Virus record (IMG/VR): IMGVR_UViG_3300028025_002488 | Location: 1 to 28,125 of that record | DNA: 28,125 nucleotides | Source of the DNA: a virus | Strand: one strand, 5' to 3' | Part shown: positions 20,095 through 26,953 of the stretch, piece after piece | Position numbering within the stretch: the stretch's first letter is position 1 | Layout of the letters: the number at the start of each line of letters is the position of its first letter | Made by a program: the position numbers and the translations under genes | Notes under the pieces: model-generated | The model's input: only the letters and a program-made list of their open reading frames with translations | Database searches by the model: none | What the model was told of the DNA's origin: nothing

Positions 20095-20908
20095 TAAAAA
20101 GTACTTTGAGCAGATTCAACAATCTGTTTGGAATACTTACAAGAGATTTGCTCGTGACATTGAAGTCATCGGCATTGATGCTGCACGTTCACGGCTTGGA
20201 TTGGATTTGTGGGATAAGGAGATGCTCAAGATATTTGAATCACTCTACAAAGAATCAGTTTTACTATTTGGCAATAGTGTTTATCGTGCATTGAGGATTG
20301 AGGCGCAAAAAGCAGAAACCTTTGGATTTAATCGTGAGTGGACTGATGCGGTGTTGGAGTTCTTGCTAAAGCAAGGATTTGTATTGGTGGCTGATATAAC
20401 ATCAACAACAAAGAAGAAACTAAATGATATTGTGACGAAAGGAATTGAGGAAGGTTTAGGCGTGGATGAGATTGTGAAACTCATCCTTTCTGATGAGAAC
20501 CTCGCATATTCAGCAATGAGAGCAAGGAGGATTGTCAGAACGGAGGTTATGCGGTCAAGCAATATCGGAGCAATGAAAGGAGCGGAGGCACATGGATTCT
20601 ATGTAGATAAAGAATGGATATCGGCAAGGGATAAACGGACACGAAGAATACCTGAGGATGAATTCGACCACGTGCAGATGGATGGGAAGGTTGTGCCGTT
20701 TGAAGAGCCATTCACCTCAACGGGTAAGAAGGGTGAGCCTGTTGTAATTATGCAGCCTGGACAATTGAGTGATGAAAGTAATGGTATTTTTGCACCTCCA
20801 GGATTCACGATTAATTGCCGTTGCACTGTTGGATTCATTCCAAAGAGAGATGCCAATGGTCGTTTATTAAGGAAACCAAGATTAAATGAACCTCAAATTA
20901 TATCATAA
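20033..20908 (+). CDS. Head morphogenesis protein (SPP1 gp7 / Mu gpF-like)
   Basis: This is a 291-residue protein. A helical N-terminal region (about 1-150) precedes the MuF signature: ARRIVRTEVMRSSNIGAMKG, VDKEWISARDKRTR, DHVQMDGKVVPFEEPF, and the closing APPGFTINCRCTVGF with its CxC motif. Proteins of this family are minor head components that bind the portal and are carried in small numbers in the capsid; some lie next to effector domains. Here the ~35 residues after the CRC motif are short and basic, so no toxin domain is attached. In-frame stop TAA at 20003 makes ATG 20033 the first start. It overlaps the next gene by 1 base. Confidence 0.85.
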   Translation: MNAKQRKEYWMKTERLRAGLDKKYFEQIQQSVWNTYKRFARDIEVIGIDAARSRLGLDLWDKEMLKIFESLYKESVLLFGNSVYRALRIEAQKAETFGFNREWTDAVLEFLLKQGFVLVADITSTTKKKLNDIVTKGIEEGLGVDEIVKLILSDENLAYSAMRARRIVRTEVMRSSNIGAMKGAEAHGFYVDKEWISARDKRTRRIPEDEFDHVQMDGKVVPFEEPFTSTGKKGEPVVIMQPGQLSDESNGIFAPPGFTINCRCTVGFIPKRDANGRLLRKPRLNEPQIIS

Positions 20909-21762
20909 TGCCGATTTATAGGTGCGAAAATAACAGGTACAGAATTGGAGATGGTGAATGCGTATTCACCTCAAGAGCATCAGCAGAAAGAGCCTATGCG
21001 GCTTATTTGGCTGAGGAGGAGGATGATAATGAAAATCATGAAGAAAACCACAATAATAAAAAAAGTATGATATACAATTACAAACATCAGAGCATAGACA
21101 TAAAAGATGTTGATGCAAAACAGGGTATAGTCACAGGCTATTTCTCCGCATTCGGAAATATAGACTCTGATGGTGATATCATGATGCCAGGTGCGTTCAA
21201 ACGTTCCATCCAAGATTGGGGACCAGATGCGAAGGGGAGGATTAAGCACCTATTAAATCATGATCCAAGTAAACCACTTGGTAAAATCATTGAACTTAAA
21301 GAGGATGGATATGGCTTGTATTATCGCAGTAAGGTAGGAACCCATAGACTTGGTCAGGATTATATAAAGATGGTGGAATCAGACCTCATTAAGGAGCATT
21401 CAATTGGTTTCAGAATATTAAGGGAGCAAAAAAACCAAGATGCAAATGAGATTCATGAAGTGATGCTCTTTGAAGGTTCTTCATTAACCGCATGGGGTGC
21501 GAATGAGGCAACCCCAATTGTGAATATGAAGTCAATAAATGATTTAGCTGAATATAAAAATCAAATTCGTAATTTTGAGAAGTTTATCCGTGATAGTGAT
21601 GTCACTGATGAAACGATTGAACTATGTCTAATAAAAGTAAGACAACTCGCACAGGCGGTTGAAAAAATGAGTACCACGATGGTTACTGAAGAAGAGCCAG
21701 AGCAGGGAAAAGAGATAAAAGTGCCAGTGGACTCATTTATAAACATTATAAAAAACATTTAA
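20908..21762 (+). CDS. Prohead protease (S78/HK97 gp4 type) with extra N-terminal domain
   Basis: This is a 284-residue protein. Residues ~55-215 are the protease: GIVTGYFSAFGNIDSDGDIM, PGAFKRSI, IKHLLNHDPSKPLGKI (His118), GYGLYYRSKV, GQDYIKMVESDLIKEHSIGF (Ser165), and EVMLFEGSSLTAWGANEATP. It matures capsids by cleaving scaffold and capsid N-termini. The first ~50 residues (MPIYRCENNRYRIGDGECVF then SRASAERAYAAYL) are an added small domain of the YR-G-G-CVF-S-A-RA type seen alone in other phage proteins, followed by an acidic His/Asn linker. An internal ATG at 21067 (Met54) could give a protease without it. The start overlaps the MuF gene (TAATG). Confidence 0.85.
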   Translation: MPIYRCENNRYRIGDGECVFTSRASAERAYAAYLAEEEDDNENHEENHNNKKSMIYNYKHQSIDIKDVDAKQGIVTGYFSAFGNIDSDGDIMMPGAFKRSIQDWGPDAKGRIKHLLNHDPSKPLGKIIELKEDGYGLYYRSKVGTHRLGQDYIKMVESDLIKEHSIGFRILREQKNQDANEIHEVMLFEGSSLTAWGANEATPIVNMKSINDLAEYKNQIRNFEKFIRDSDVTDETIELCLIKVRQLAQAVEKMSTTMVTEEEPEQGKEIKVPVDSFINIIKNI

Positions 21763-21764
21763 CA

Positions 21765-22934
21765 ATGGAAGAATTAAAGAAATTTGAGGATGCTCTTGCA
21801 TCCAAACTGGCGGAGCAAAAAGCTGCCGTTTCAGCAGAAAACGAAAAGGCTGCAAAAGCCTTCGAAACACGCATTGAGCAAATCAATGAGCAACTTGTAA
21901 AGAACAACCAATCTCTTGAAGAGGCTCGTAAAGATGCCCTTGAAGCTAAAGCAGCATTGGGTAAAATCAATGCAAAGACTGAAAGCAAAGTAGCTACATC
22001 TTACGCAGAGCATATCAATGCAATTAAAGCAGAGATTGCTAATGTAATCGAGAAAGGTTACAATGAAATCAAAAATGCTGCACGTACTAATGGTAAAGGT
22101 TTCTCAGCAGACCTTGACCTGAAAGCAGTTGGCACAATGACCATTGCAAACAACCTTACAGGTTCTGTTTACACATCTTACGTTGACAATCCTGCTCTGC
22201 GTTCATTCGTGAATCCGCACCTCAGAAGCGTTTTCAACATCATCCCTGTTAGCACAGGTTCAGTATCTTTCCCACGTGGTAATACCCCTGTTGGTGAAGG
22301 TTCTTTCGGTAAGCAAACTGAAGGTTCTGCAAAACCTCAAGTTGATTATGACGTAACTGTTGTAAACACTGCTTTGTCATTCATCGCAGGTTACGCTAAG
22401 GTATCTCGTCAGATGATTGATGATTTGCCTTTCCTTCAGGCTTACTTGCAGCAGTCACTTATTGAGGACTTCCAGAAAGCTGAAGATACCTACTACCTGA
22501 ATGCAATTGCTGCATCAGCTACCGCAGGTTCTTCTTCTGGTGCTAACACCGCAGAGAAGTTCATTGATTATCTTGCACAACTTGGTGCAGCGAATTGGAC
22601 TGCTAACCTCGCATTGACTACTCATGCAGGTTGGGCAGGTTTGTTGAAAACCAAGCCGTCTGACTACTCAGTACCTGGTGGAATGGTAATAGACCAAAAT
22701 GGTAATGTACGTATCGCAGGTGTACCTGTAATACCTCATAGCCTTGTAACTGCATCCAAGATTTATGTAATGGACTCTACAAAGTTTGCCATTGCTCAAC
22801 AATCTGGTCTTGCGGTTAGGTCTACTGAGTTCGATCAGGACGACTTTATCAAGAATCTCATCACTTTCCGTTGTGAGGCTCGTTGTGAACTACTTCAGTT
22901 CCAACCTGGCGCAGCAGTTTACGGAGCAATCTAA
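21765..22934 (+). CDS. Major capsid protein (HK97 fold) with N-terminal scaffold domain
   Basis: This is a 389-residue protein. Residues 1-105 are a long coiled coil (LAEQKAAVSAENEKAAKAFE onward), the delta/scaffolding domain that the protease removes. The capsid domain begins near 115 (VGTMTIANNLTGSVYTSYVD). It includes FVNPHLRSVFNIIPVSTGSV, FPRGNTPVGEG (E-loop region), TALSFIAGYAKVSRQMIDDL, and C-terminal domain segments VIDQNGNVRIAGVPVIPHSL and ITFRCEARCELLQFQPGAAV. This order is typical of the Phage_capsid family. Codons are more regular and C/G-ending than in neighbours, as expected for the most abundant late protein. It starts 2 bases after the protease gene and is followed by a strong terminator at 22955-22991. 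Confidence 0.93.
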   Translation: MEELKKFEDALASKLAEQKAAVSAENEKAAKAFETRIEQINEQLVKNNQSLEEARKDALEAKAALGKINAKTESKVATSYAEHINAIKAEIANVIEKGYNEIKNAARTNGKGFSADLDLKAVGTMTIANNLTGSVYTSYVDNPALRSFVNPHLRSVFNIIPVSTGSVSFPRGNTPVGEGSFGKQTEGSAKPQVDYDVTVVNTALSFIAGYAKVSRQMIDDLPFLQAYLQQSLIEDFQKAEDTYYLNAIAASATAGSSSGANTAEKFIDYLAQLGAANWTANLALTTHAGWAGLLKTKPSDYSVPGGMVIDQNGNVRIAGVPVIPHSLVTASKIYVMDSTKFAIAQQSGLAVRSTEFDQDDFIKNLITFRCEARCELLQFQPGAAVYGAI

Positions 22935-22954
22935 ATCCTGTTTCATTCTCATAC

Positions 22955-22991
22955 GGGGGAGGTGTTAAAGCCTTCCCCTATTTTTGTTTTT
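22955..22991 (+). terminator. Intrinsic terminator after the major capsid gene
   Basis: An 8-bp G/C-rich stem pairs 22955-22962 with 22971-22978 (one G-U pair), with an 8-base loop. The following T-run (tatttttgttttt, 22979-22991) ends exactly at the ATG of the methyltransferase gene. It should lower expression of everything downstream relative to the capsid protein. Confidence 0.75.
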
Positions 22992-23480
22992 ATGCCATAT
23001 TCATACGATTATTTTAAAGAAGAGTTTTTCCACCACATGAAATCTACTTTCCCTGTTGGAATGTATATTTTGGATGTAGGTGCAGGGTCTGGTCAGTATG
23101 GTAAAAATCTAAATAGTAAATTTGAGATTGATGCTCTTGAAATATTTAGACCATATGTTGAGGAGTTTGATTTAAAGTACGTTTATGATAATGTGATTAT
23201 AGGTGATATAAGGGAGTTTGATACTAAAGGATATGATTATGTAATCATGGGTGATATCTTGGAGCATTTGACATATGATGAAGCCACAGAGGTATTAAAT
23301 GGCATTAAATGTAAATATATGTTTGCCGTACCCTATAAAATGAAACAAGGCGAAGTAAATGGCAAAATACATGAAACGCACCACCAAGATGATTTGACAC
23401 ACGAATTGGTTTTGGAAAGATATAAAGGTGTTCGGTGTCTATTTAGGAATTTGGACTATGGCTATTATGTAAACTATTAA
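22992..23480 (+). CDS. SAM-dependent methyltransferase
   Basis: This 162-residue protein starts at ATG 22992. A frame-open upstream ATG at 22962 lies inside the terminator stem and is less likely. Motif I, YILDVGAGSGQYG (25-37), binds S-adenosylmethionine. EIDALE (45-50) supplies the acidic residue after strand 2, and YDYVIMGDILEHL (81-93) is motif IV/post-IV of class I methyltransferases. It is smaller than most stand-alone enzymes (about 200-250). The target is unknown. The glycosyltransferase gene follows after 2 bases, so both may modify the same sugar or capsid/tail glycan. Codon use is A/T-rich compared with the capsid gene. Confidence 0.8.
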   Translation: MPYSYDYFKEEFFHHMKSTFPVGMYILDVGAGSGQYGKNLNSKFEIDALEIFRPYVEEFDLKYVYDNVIIGDIREFDTKGYDYVIMGDILEHLTYDEATEVLNGIKCKYMFAVPYKMKQGEVNGKIHETHHQDDLTHELVLERYKGVRCLFRNLDYGYYVNY

Positions 23481-23482
23481 CT

Positions 23483-24457
23483 ATGAAAATACTTGCATCC
23501 ATTCATTTATATCCACCTCAACACAATTGTGGTGCAGAATATATGTTGCATGGAATACTAAAACACTTACAATCAGAAGGGCATCAGATTAAAGTATTAC
23601 TACATCAGGCGAATCATTATAAAATAACAAATAATTACGTTTTTGATGATATTGATGTATTCCCACCGAATACAAATGTCATTGATGGCTTAATGAGATG
23701 GTCAGATGTAGTATTTACCCACTTGGATTATACAAGATGGACAATTCACACCGCTAAACTATATCGGAAACCAGTATTTCACCTTATACATAATTCTCAT
23801 CCGTACCCTGAGATTATTGATGCTGAAAATAAGCAGCACATTATTTATAATTCTTTGTGGTTAAAAGACCTATTGAATTACAAATATCCTAATTTTGTAT
23901 TAACCCCTCCTTGCGATTATCGTTTCTACGATACTAATACTGACACTTCCAAGAATACTTTCATTACACTTATAAACTTAAACGAAAACAAAGGGGGGAA
24001 GGTCTTTGCAGATATTGCCCGTGCGATGCCACATAAACGATTTTTAGGTGTTCTTGGTTCTTATGATGAGCAAGTAACCGAAAATCTGCCAAATGTGGTA
24101 TATGTGAAAAATAGTCCGAATATACTTGATGCTTATAAGCAGACTCGTATTTTATTAATGCCTTCGGATTATGAGAGTTGGGGCAGAACGGCAACAGAGG
24201 CAATGTCAAGCGGTATTCCTGTGATTTGTACTGAGGCGGACGGTTTGAAGGAAAACTGCGGTAAGGCAGGTATATACATTAAAAACAGAACCAATGTTAA
24301 GGAATGGGTTAGACGAATTACTGAACTTGATGAAGAAAAAGCCTATCAAGGAGCATCAAGAAAAGCAAAAGCAAGGTCAAGAGAACATGATCCGAGAGAA
24401 GCACTCAACAACTTTAGCACTTGGTTCAAAGAAAAAGTACAACAATGGTATACATAA
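23483..24457 (+). CDS. GT4-type glycosyltransferase (GT-B fold)
   Basis: This is a 324-residue protein. The N-terminal Rossmann half begins MKILASIHLYPPQHNCGAEY with the Gly/Ala-Glu turn of the family. The C-terminal half has FITLINLNENKGGKVFADIA, then GVLGSY, and NILDAYKQTRILLMPSDYES with the E-x7-E motif (Glu231, Glu239) in ESWGRTATEAMSSGIPVICT. These residues bind the nucleotide-sugar. It would add a sugar to a protein, DNA base or glycan; the head-gene location favours a virion protein. It lies directly after the methyltransferase, and its last 13 bases overlap the connector gene, so it is well integrated. Confidence 0.85.
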   Translation: MKILASIHLYPPQHNCGAEYMLHGILKHLQSEGHQIKVLLHQANHYKITNNYVFDDIDVFPPNTNVIDGLMRWSDVVFTHLDYTRWTIHTAKLYRKPVFHLIHNSHPYPEIIDAENKQHIIYNSLWLKDLLNYKYPNFVLTPPCDYRFYDTNTDTSKNTFITLINLNENKGGKVFADIARAMPHKRFLGVLGSYDEQVTENLPNVVYVKNSPNILDAYKQTRILLMPSDYESWGRTATEAMSSGIPVICTEADGLKENCGKAGIYIKNRTNVKEWVRRITELDEEKAYQGASRKAKARSREHDPREALNNFSTWFKEKVQQWYT

Positions 24458-25002
24458 ATAGCGTAGTAATTCAAGCCGATGCCGTTGCAGAGCCTGTAAG
24501 CAGGACTGATGCAAAGAATTGGATGAGGATTGACTATACCACCGATGATACTTTAATTGACAATCTTATCTCAGCAGCAAGACAACATCTTGAGAAATTA
24601 ACGGGAAGGTCATTTGCGAATAAGCTGATACAAGCCAATGTTGAATGCACTGGTAATAATCCACGTGTATGGATAATTGATTTACCTTATTCTCCTTTAG
24701 TTTGCGTTAATAGCGTTACAATGAAAGAGGGTATCAATGATAATGAGACTTTGACTGCAAATGATGACTATGAGGTGATTGGGGGCAAGTTGTGGTTGTA
24801 TATCCCAGGTACGTACACAGTTACATATCAGGCAGGATATGGAACACTCCCGAATGATTTGAGGAATGATATACTTACTTTAGTTTCGTGGATGTACGAA
24901 AACAGAGGCAAGAAGATGAATGCTGATCCAAGGCAATCTATTTCGCAGTATCCTTCATGGGAAGGACTTAATTATCACCAATACAGGCAAGTAGTTATAT
25001 AA
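24445..25002 (+). CDS. Head-tail connector (HK97 gp6-like)
   Basis: This is a 185-residue protein from ATG 24445. A TTG at 24421 would add 8 residues and lengthen the overlap with the glycosyltransferase. The N-terminal helical part has the gp6 pattern: SRTDAKNWMRIDYTTDDTLI then DNLISAARQHLEKLTGRSFA. A strand-rich middle follows (WIIDLPYSPLVCVNSVTM, DDYEVIGGKLWLYIPGTYTV, TYQAGYG), with a final helix LPNDLRNDILTLVSWMYENR. The protein forms the ring below the portal that joins head and tail. Its length is larger than HK97 gp6 (about 110) but typical of the gp6-like family with a beta insertion. Confidence 0.8.
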   Translation: MVYINSVVIQADAVAEPVSRTDAKNWMRIDYTTDDTLIDNLISAARQHLEKLTGRSFANKLIQANVECTGNNPRVWIIDLPYSPLVCVNSVTMKEGINDNETLTANDDYEVIGGKLWLYIPGTYTVTYQAGYGTLPNDLRNDILTLVSWMYENRGKKMNADPRQSISQYPSWEGLNYHQYRQVVI

Positions 25003-25442
25003 TGGCTAAAGGTTTTAACATAGAGGTAAATGACAGAGCAATTAACAACATACTTAAAAAGTATAAAACACTTGTTAATGATGCTGCCATTGAGATTGAT
25101 ATGGAATTAGCTGCTCATGGTGAGGATATGGCAAGGAGTGCAAAGAATCTTGCTCCTGTTGACACTGGAAGACTTAGAGCATCCATAAGCCTAAAGAAAG
25201 ACCAATTCATGAGTTATCAGCTTGTTGCACAAACAAAATACGCTGCATACCACGAATTTGGTACAGGTACATTGTATGAGGCACCTGAATATCCTGAATG
25301 GCAAGATTTGGCATCAAAGTTTAAAGGAAAGGGTATCAGACCTGTGAACATCCCTGCAAGACCATTCATGCGCCCATCAATTTTGGCTTACTGGCCTAAA
25401 TTTAAAACAAGAGTTATTGAGGTGCTAAAAATGTATAAATGA
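25002..25442 (+). CDS. Neck protein (HK97 gp10-like)
   Basis: This is a 146-residue protein with AKNLAPVDTGRLRASI (47-62), YAAYHEFGTG and NIPARPFMRPSI. These are the signature blocks of the HK97 gp10/Phage_gp10 family of neck or tail-attachment proteins. The N-terminal helix (NNILKKYKTLVNDAAIEIDM) and C-terminal helix (FKTRVIEVLKM) frame the core. It lies between connector and tail-terminator genes, as in other siphoviruses. The start overlaps the upstream stop (TAATG), and the end overlaps the next gene as ATGA. Confidence 0.88.
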   Translation: MAKGFNIEVNDRAINNILKKYKTLVNDAAIEIDMELAAHGEDMARSAKNLAPVDTGRLRASISLKKDQFMSYQLVAQTKYAAYHEFGTGTLYEAPEYPEWQDLASKFKGKGIRPVNIPARPFMRPSILAYWPKFKTRVIEVLKMYK

Positions 25443-25870
25443 AAGACGCATCAAATAACATACGTGTAATTTATGTAAACGCCTTAAATGGTAACTTGTC
25501 TTACAATGGGCAAGATGTTCCCGTTTATGGACAGACACCATTTCGGACTACTCCGAAAAACTATGTTGTAATTTCCTCCATTACGGAATCAGCAAATAAT
25601 AATAATCAGTATTTCGGGAACATTGTGGATGTTGTGATTGATATTTTCAGCGAACAATATCGTATATATGATAATTCGATTGTAGATAATATCTCATCAC
25701 AAATATTGAACATATTAATTCCTGATACTGCGGTGGATGGGTTTAGTGATGCTGATTTTGTGGTATATCCAACGGCAAGAACTTCATCAACATATTTACC
25801 GCTACAAGACGGAGATAATTTTGTTGCTCGTAAGATAATAACAATTAGTAATTTAGTAAATCAAAAATAG
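25439..25870 (+). CDS. Tail terminator / tail completion protein
   Basis: This 143-residue alpha/beta protein has a short N-terminal strand (IRVIYVNALNGNLSYNG) and PVYGQTPFRTTPKNYVVIS. A central strand, NIVDVVIDIFSEQY, then helix NSIVDNISSQILNIL and terminal strands follow. This order fits tail-terminator proteins (gpU/gp11 or DUF3168 type), which close the tail tube and bind the neck. Sequence similarity to any named member is weak, and position between the gp10-like and tail-tube genes is the main support. It is followed by the tail tube after 6 bases. Confidence 0.65.
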   Translation: MKDASNNIRVIYVNALNGNLSYNGQDVPVYGQTPFRTTPKNYVVISSITESANNNNQYFGNIVDVVIDIFSEQYRIYDNSIVDNISSQILNILIPDTAVDGFSDADFVVYPTARTSSTYLPLQDGDNFVARKIITISNLVNQK

Positions 25871-25876
25871 AATACA

Positions 25877-26320
25877 ATGCCACAGCAAATTTTAGGGTCA
25901 ACACAGAATGTTGAAATAGATGTTTTGGGTAGTACTGCTTACAAGCCTCTGGTTTGTTTGCGTACTTCATCAGTTAACACAACAATGGATGCAACAGTTG
26001 AGCAAACCAATTGCGGAGTTCTGACTTCACCTTCAGAGGCTCAAATGACAGTTGATTTTGATGCAATTTGTGAGGTTAACCCAGGTGCATTTGCCACTCC
26101 TTCAATTTCTTATGAAGACTTGATAGGTGTAATGGTTAACAAAACATTAGTAACTGTTAGAGTACAAAGTCCTGTCTTTACAGGTTCAAGTGCAGGTGCG
26201 GTTTACTACCATCAATTCGCAGGGTACATCACTGATTTGACTTTAAATCAGTCTACCACCGAATTCATCAACTTCAGCGGAACTATCCAATCTTCAGGAA
26301 CTCTTGATGTAACTGTATAA
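25877..26320 (+). CDS. Major tail (tube) protein
   Basis: This 147-residue protein is almost entirely beta strands with Thr/Val/Ser-rich repeats: VEIDVLGSTAYKPLVCLRTS, TMDATVEQTNCG, MTVDFDAICEVNPGAF, and the hallmark YHQFAGYITDLTLNQSTTEF then INFSGTIQSSGTLDVTV. Small proteins of this type (TP901-1/lambda gpV fold) form hexameric rings stacked along the tail. It lies directly upstream of the frameshifted chaperone and the tape measure, the expected place. Codons are regular, as in the capsid gene, suggesting high expression. A second protein of similar layout is encoded at 250-858. Confidence 0.85.
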   Translation: MPQQILGSTQNVEIDVLGSTAYKPLVCLRTSSVNTTMDATVEQTNCGVLTSPSEAQMTVDFDAICEVNPGAFATPSISYEDLIGVMVNKTLVTVRVQSPVFTGSSAGAVYYHQFAGYITDLTLNQSTTEFINFSGTIQSSGTLDVTV

Positions 26321-26321
26321 T

Positions 26322-26705
26322 ATGAACTACTGCACTATAACTATAAACGGCACTAAGACTGGCATTAAATTCGGCATGGCATCATTTAGGTACTTAGGTG
26401 ATGGAAAACTTGTTGAAGGCAAAACACACAAGGGTGATGAACTTAATGAAATCGGGATTGCTCATATTCTTTATTCTGGATATTGGAATAACTGCATTGT
26501 AAAGGATGCAGAGCCTGAACTGACTTTCTCCGATTTTGTAGACTACATAGAATCCAATTTGCGTAATGAAGAGGCAATGATTGAGATAAGAAACGCATTG
26601 GAGATATGGACTACCAATGAGTTCATTAAGCAAGTCACTGAGCCTGAAGCAAAAAAAAAGACTTCACCTTCGAAGAAATTGAAGCCTACGCCTTCGGTGA
26701 AATGA
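26322..26705 (+). CDS. Tail assembly chaperone gpG-like (short form)
   Basis: This 127-residue protein is compact alpha/beta in its first ~100 residues (CTITINGTKTGIKFGMASFR, ELTFSDFVDYIESNLRN, EAMIEIRNALEIWTTNEFIK). It ends with a Lys/Pro/Ser tail (KKKTSPSKKLKPTPSVK) made by reading past the slippery run at 26651-26660 in the zero frame. In lambda-like siphoviruses the chaperone coats the tape measure during tail assembly and leaves the finished tail. It starts 1 base after the tail tube gene. Confidence 0.8.
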   Translation: MNYCTITINGTKTGIKFGMASFRYLGDGKLVEGKTHKGDELNEIGIAHILYSGYWNNCIVKDAEPELTFSDFVDYIESNLRNEEAMIEIRNALEIWTTNEFIKQVTEPEAKKKTSPSKKLKPTPSVK

Positions 26706-26953
26706 TGCTTTTGCCTAATGAGTTTTATAAGATGTCTCCGAGGCATTTTTCACTAATGCTCAAAGGACATCAAGAAAAGAAGGTGGATGCTTACAGACAG
26801 ACGAGGCTATTGATGTTTACGATGGTTCGTTTGCATGGTGATCCGAAATCTTCACCTAAATCACCAGAGGCGTTGTGGGAATTGCCTGGGGATGAGGTCA
26901 AAGGGATGTCAGATGAAGACTATCGGGAAATATTTAAAAGATTGGTTAAATGA
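26322..26953 (+). CDS. Tail assembly chaperone gpGT fusion made by -1 frameshift
   Basis: Reading 26322-26660 in the first frame and re-reading base 26660 after a -1 slip gives ~210 residues (113 plus 97). The -1 frame is open from the A-run with no start codon until 26702, and it reads DFTFEEIEAYAFGEMMLLPN then EFYKMSPRHFSLMLKGHQEK. That is the typical gpT start (EEIE, G, L-P-EF, PR-F). The conserved residues before any ATG show that the second part is made as a fusion rather than as a separate 83-residue protein. The fusion binds the tape measure and recruits tail tube subunits. Confidence 0.8.
26654..26660 (+). promoter_or_regulatory. Programmed -1 ribosomal frameshift site (A AAA AAG)
   Basis: The run of nine A plus G (26651-26660) includes A AAA AAG in the zero frame, the same heptamer as the E. 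coli dnaX site. A possible stimulatory hairpin follows: 26663-26668 with 26696-26701 (6 bp), extended by 26672-26675 with 26692-26695 past a 3-base bulge. The 2-base spacer is shorter than usual. Confidence 0.75.

Noticed and set aside
20033-20908. Toxin or effector domain on the MuF-like protein
   Set aside because: Only about 35 short basic residues follow the CxC motif, too few for an attached effector.
24421-24444. TTG start for the connector gene
   Set aside because: The ATG at 24445 gives a usual short overlap; the extra eight residues are only the other-frame reading of the glycosyltransferase end.
26702-26953. Separate 83-residue gene starting at ATG 26702
   Set aside because: Conserved-looking residues of the same frame continue upstream to the slippery A-run, so it is the second part of a frameshift product.
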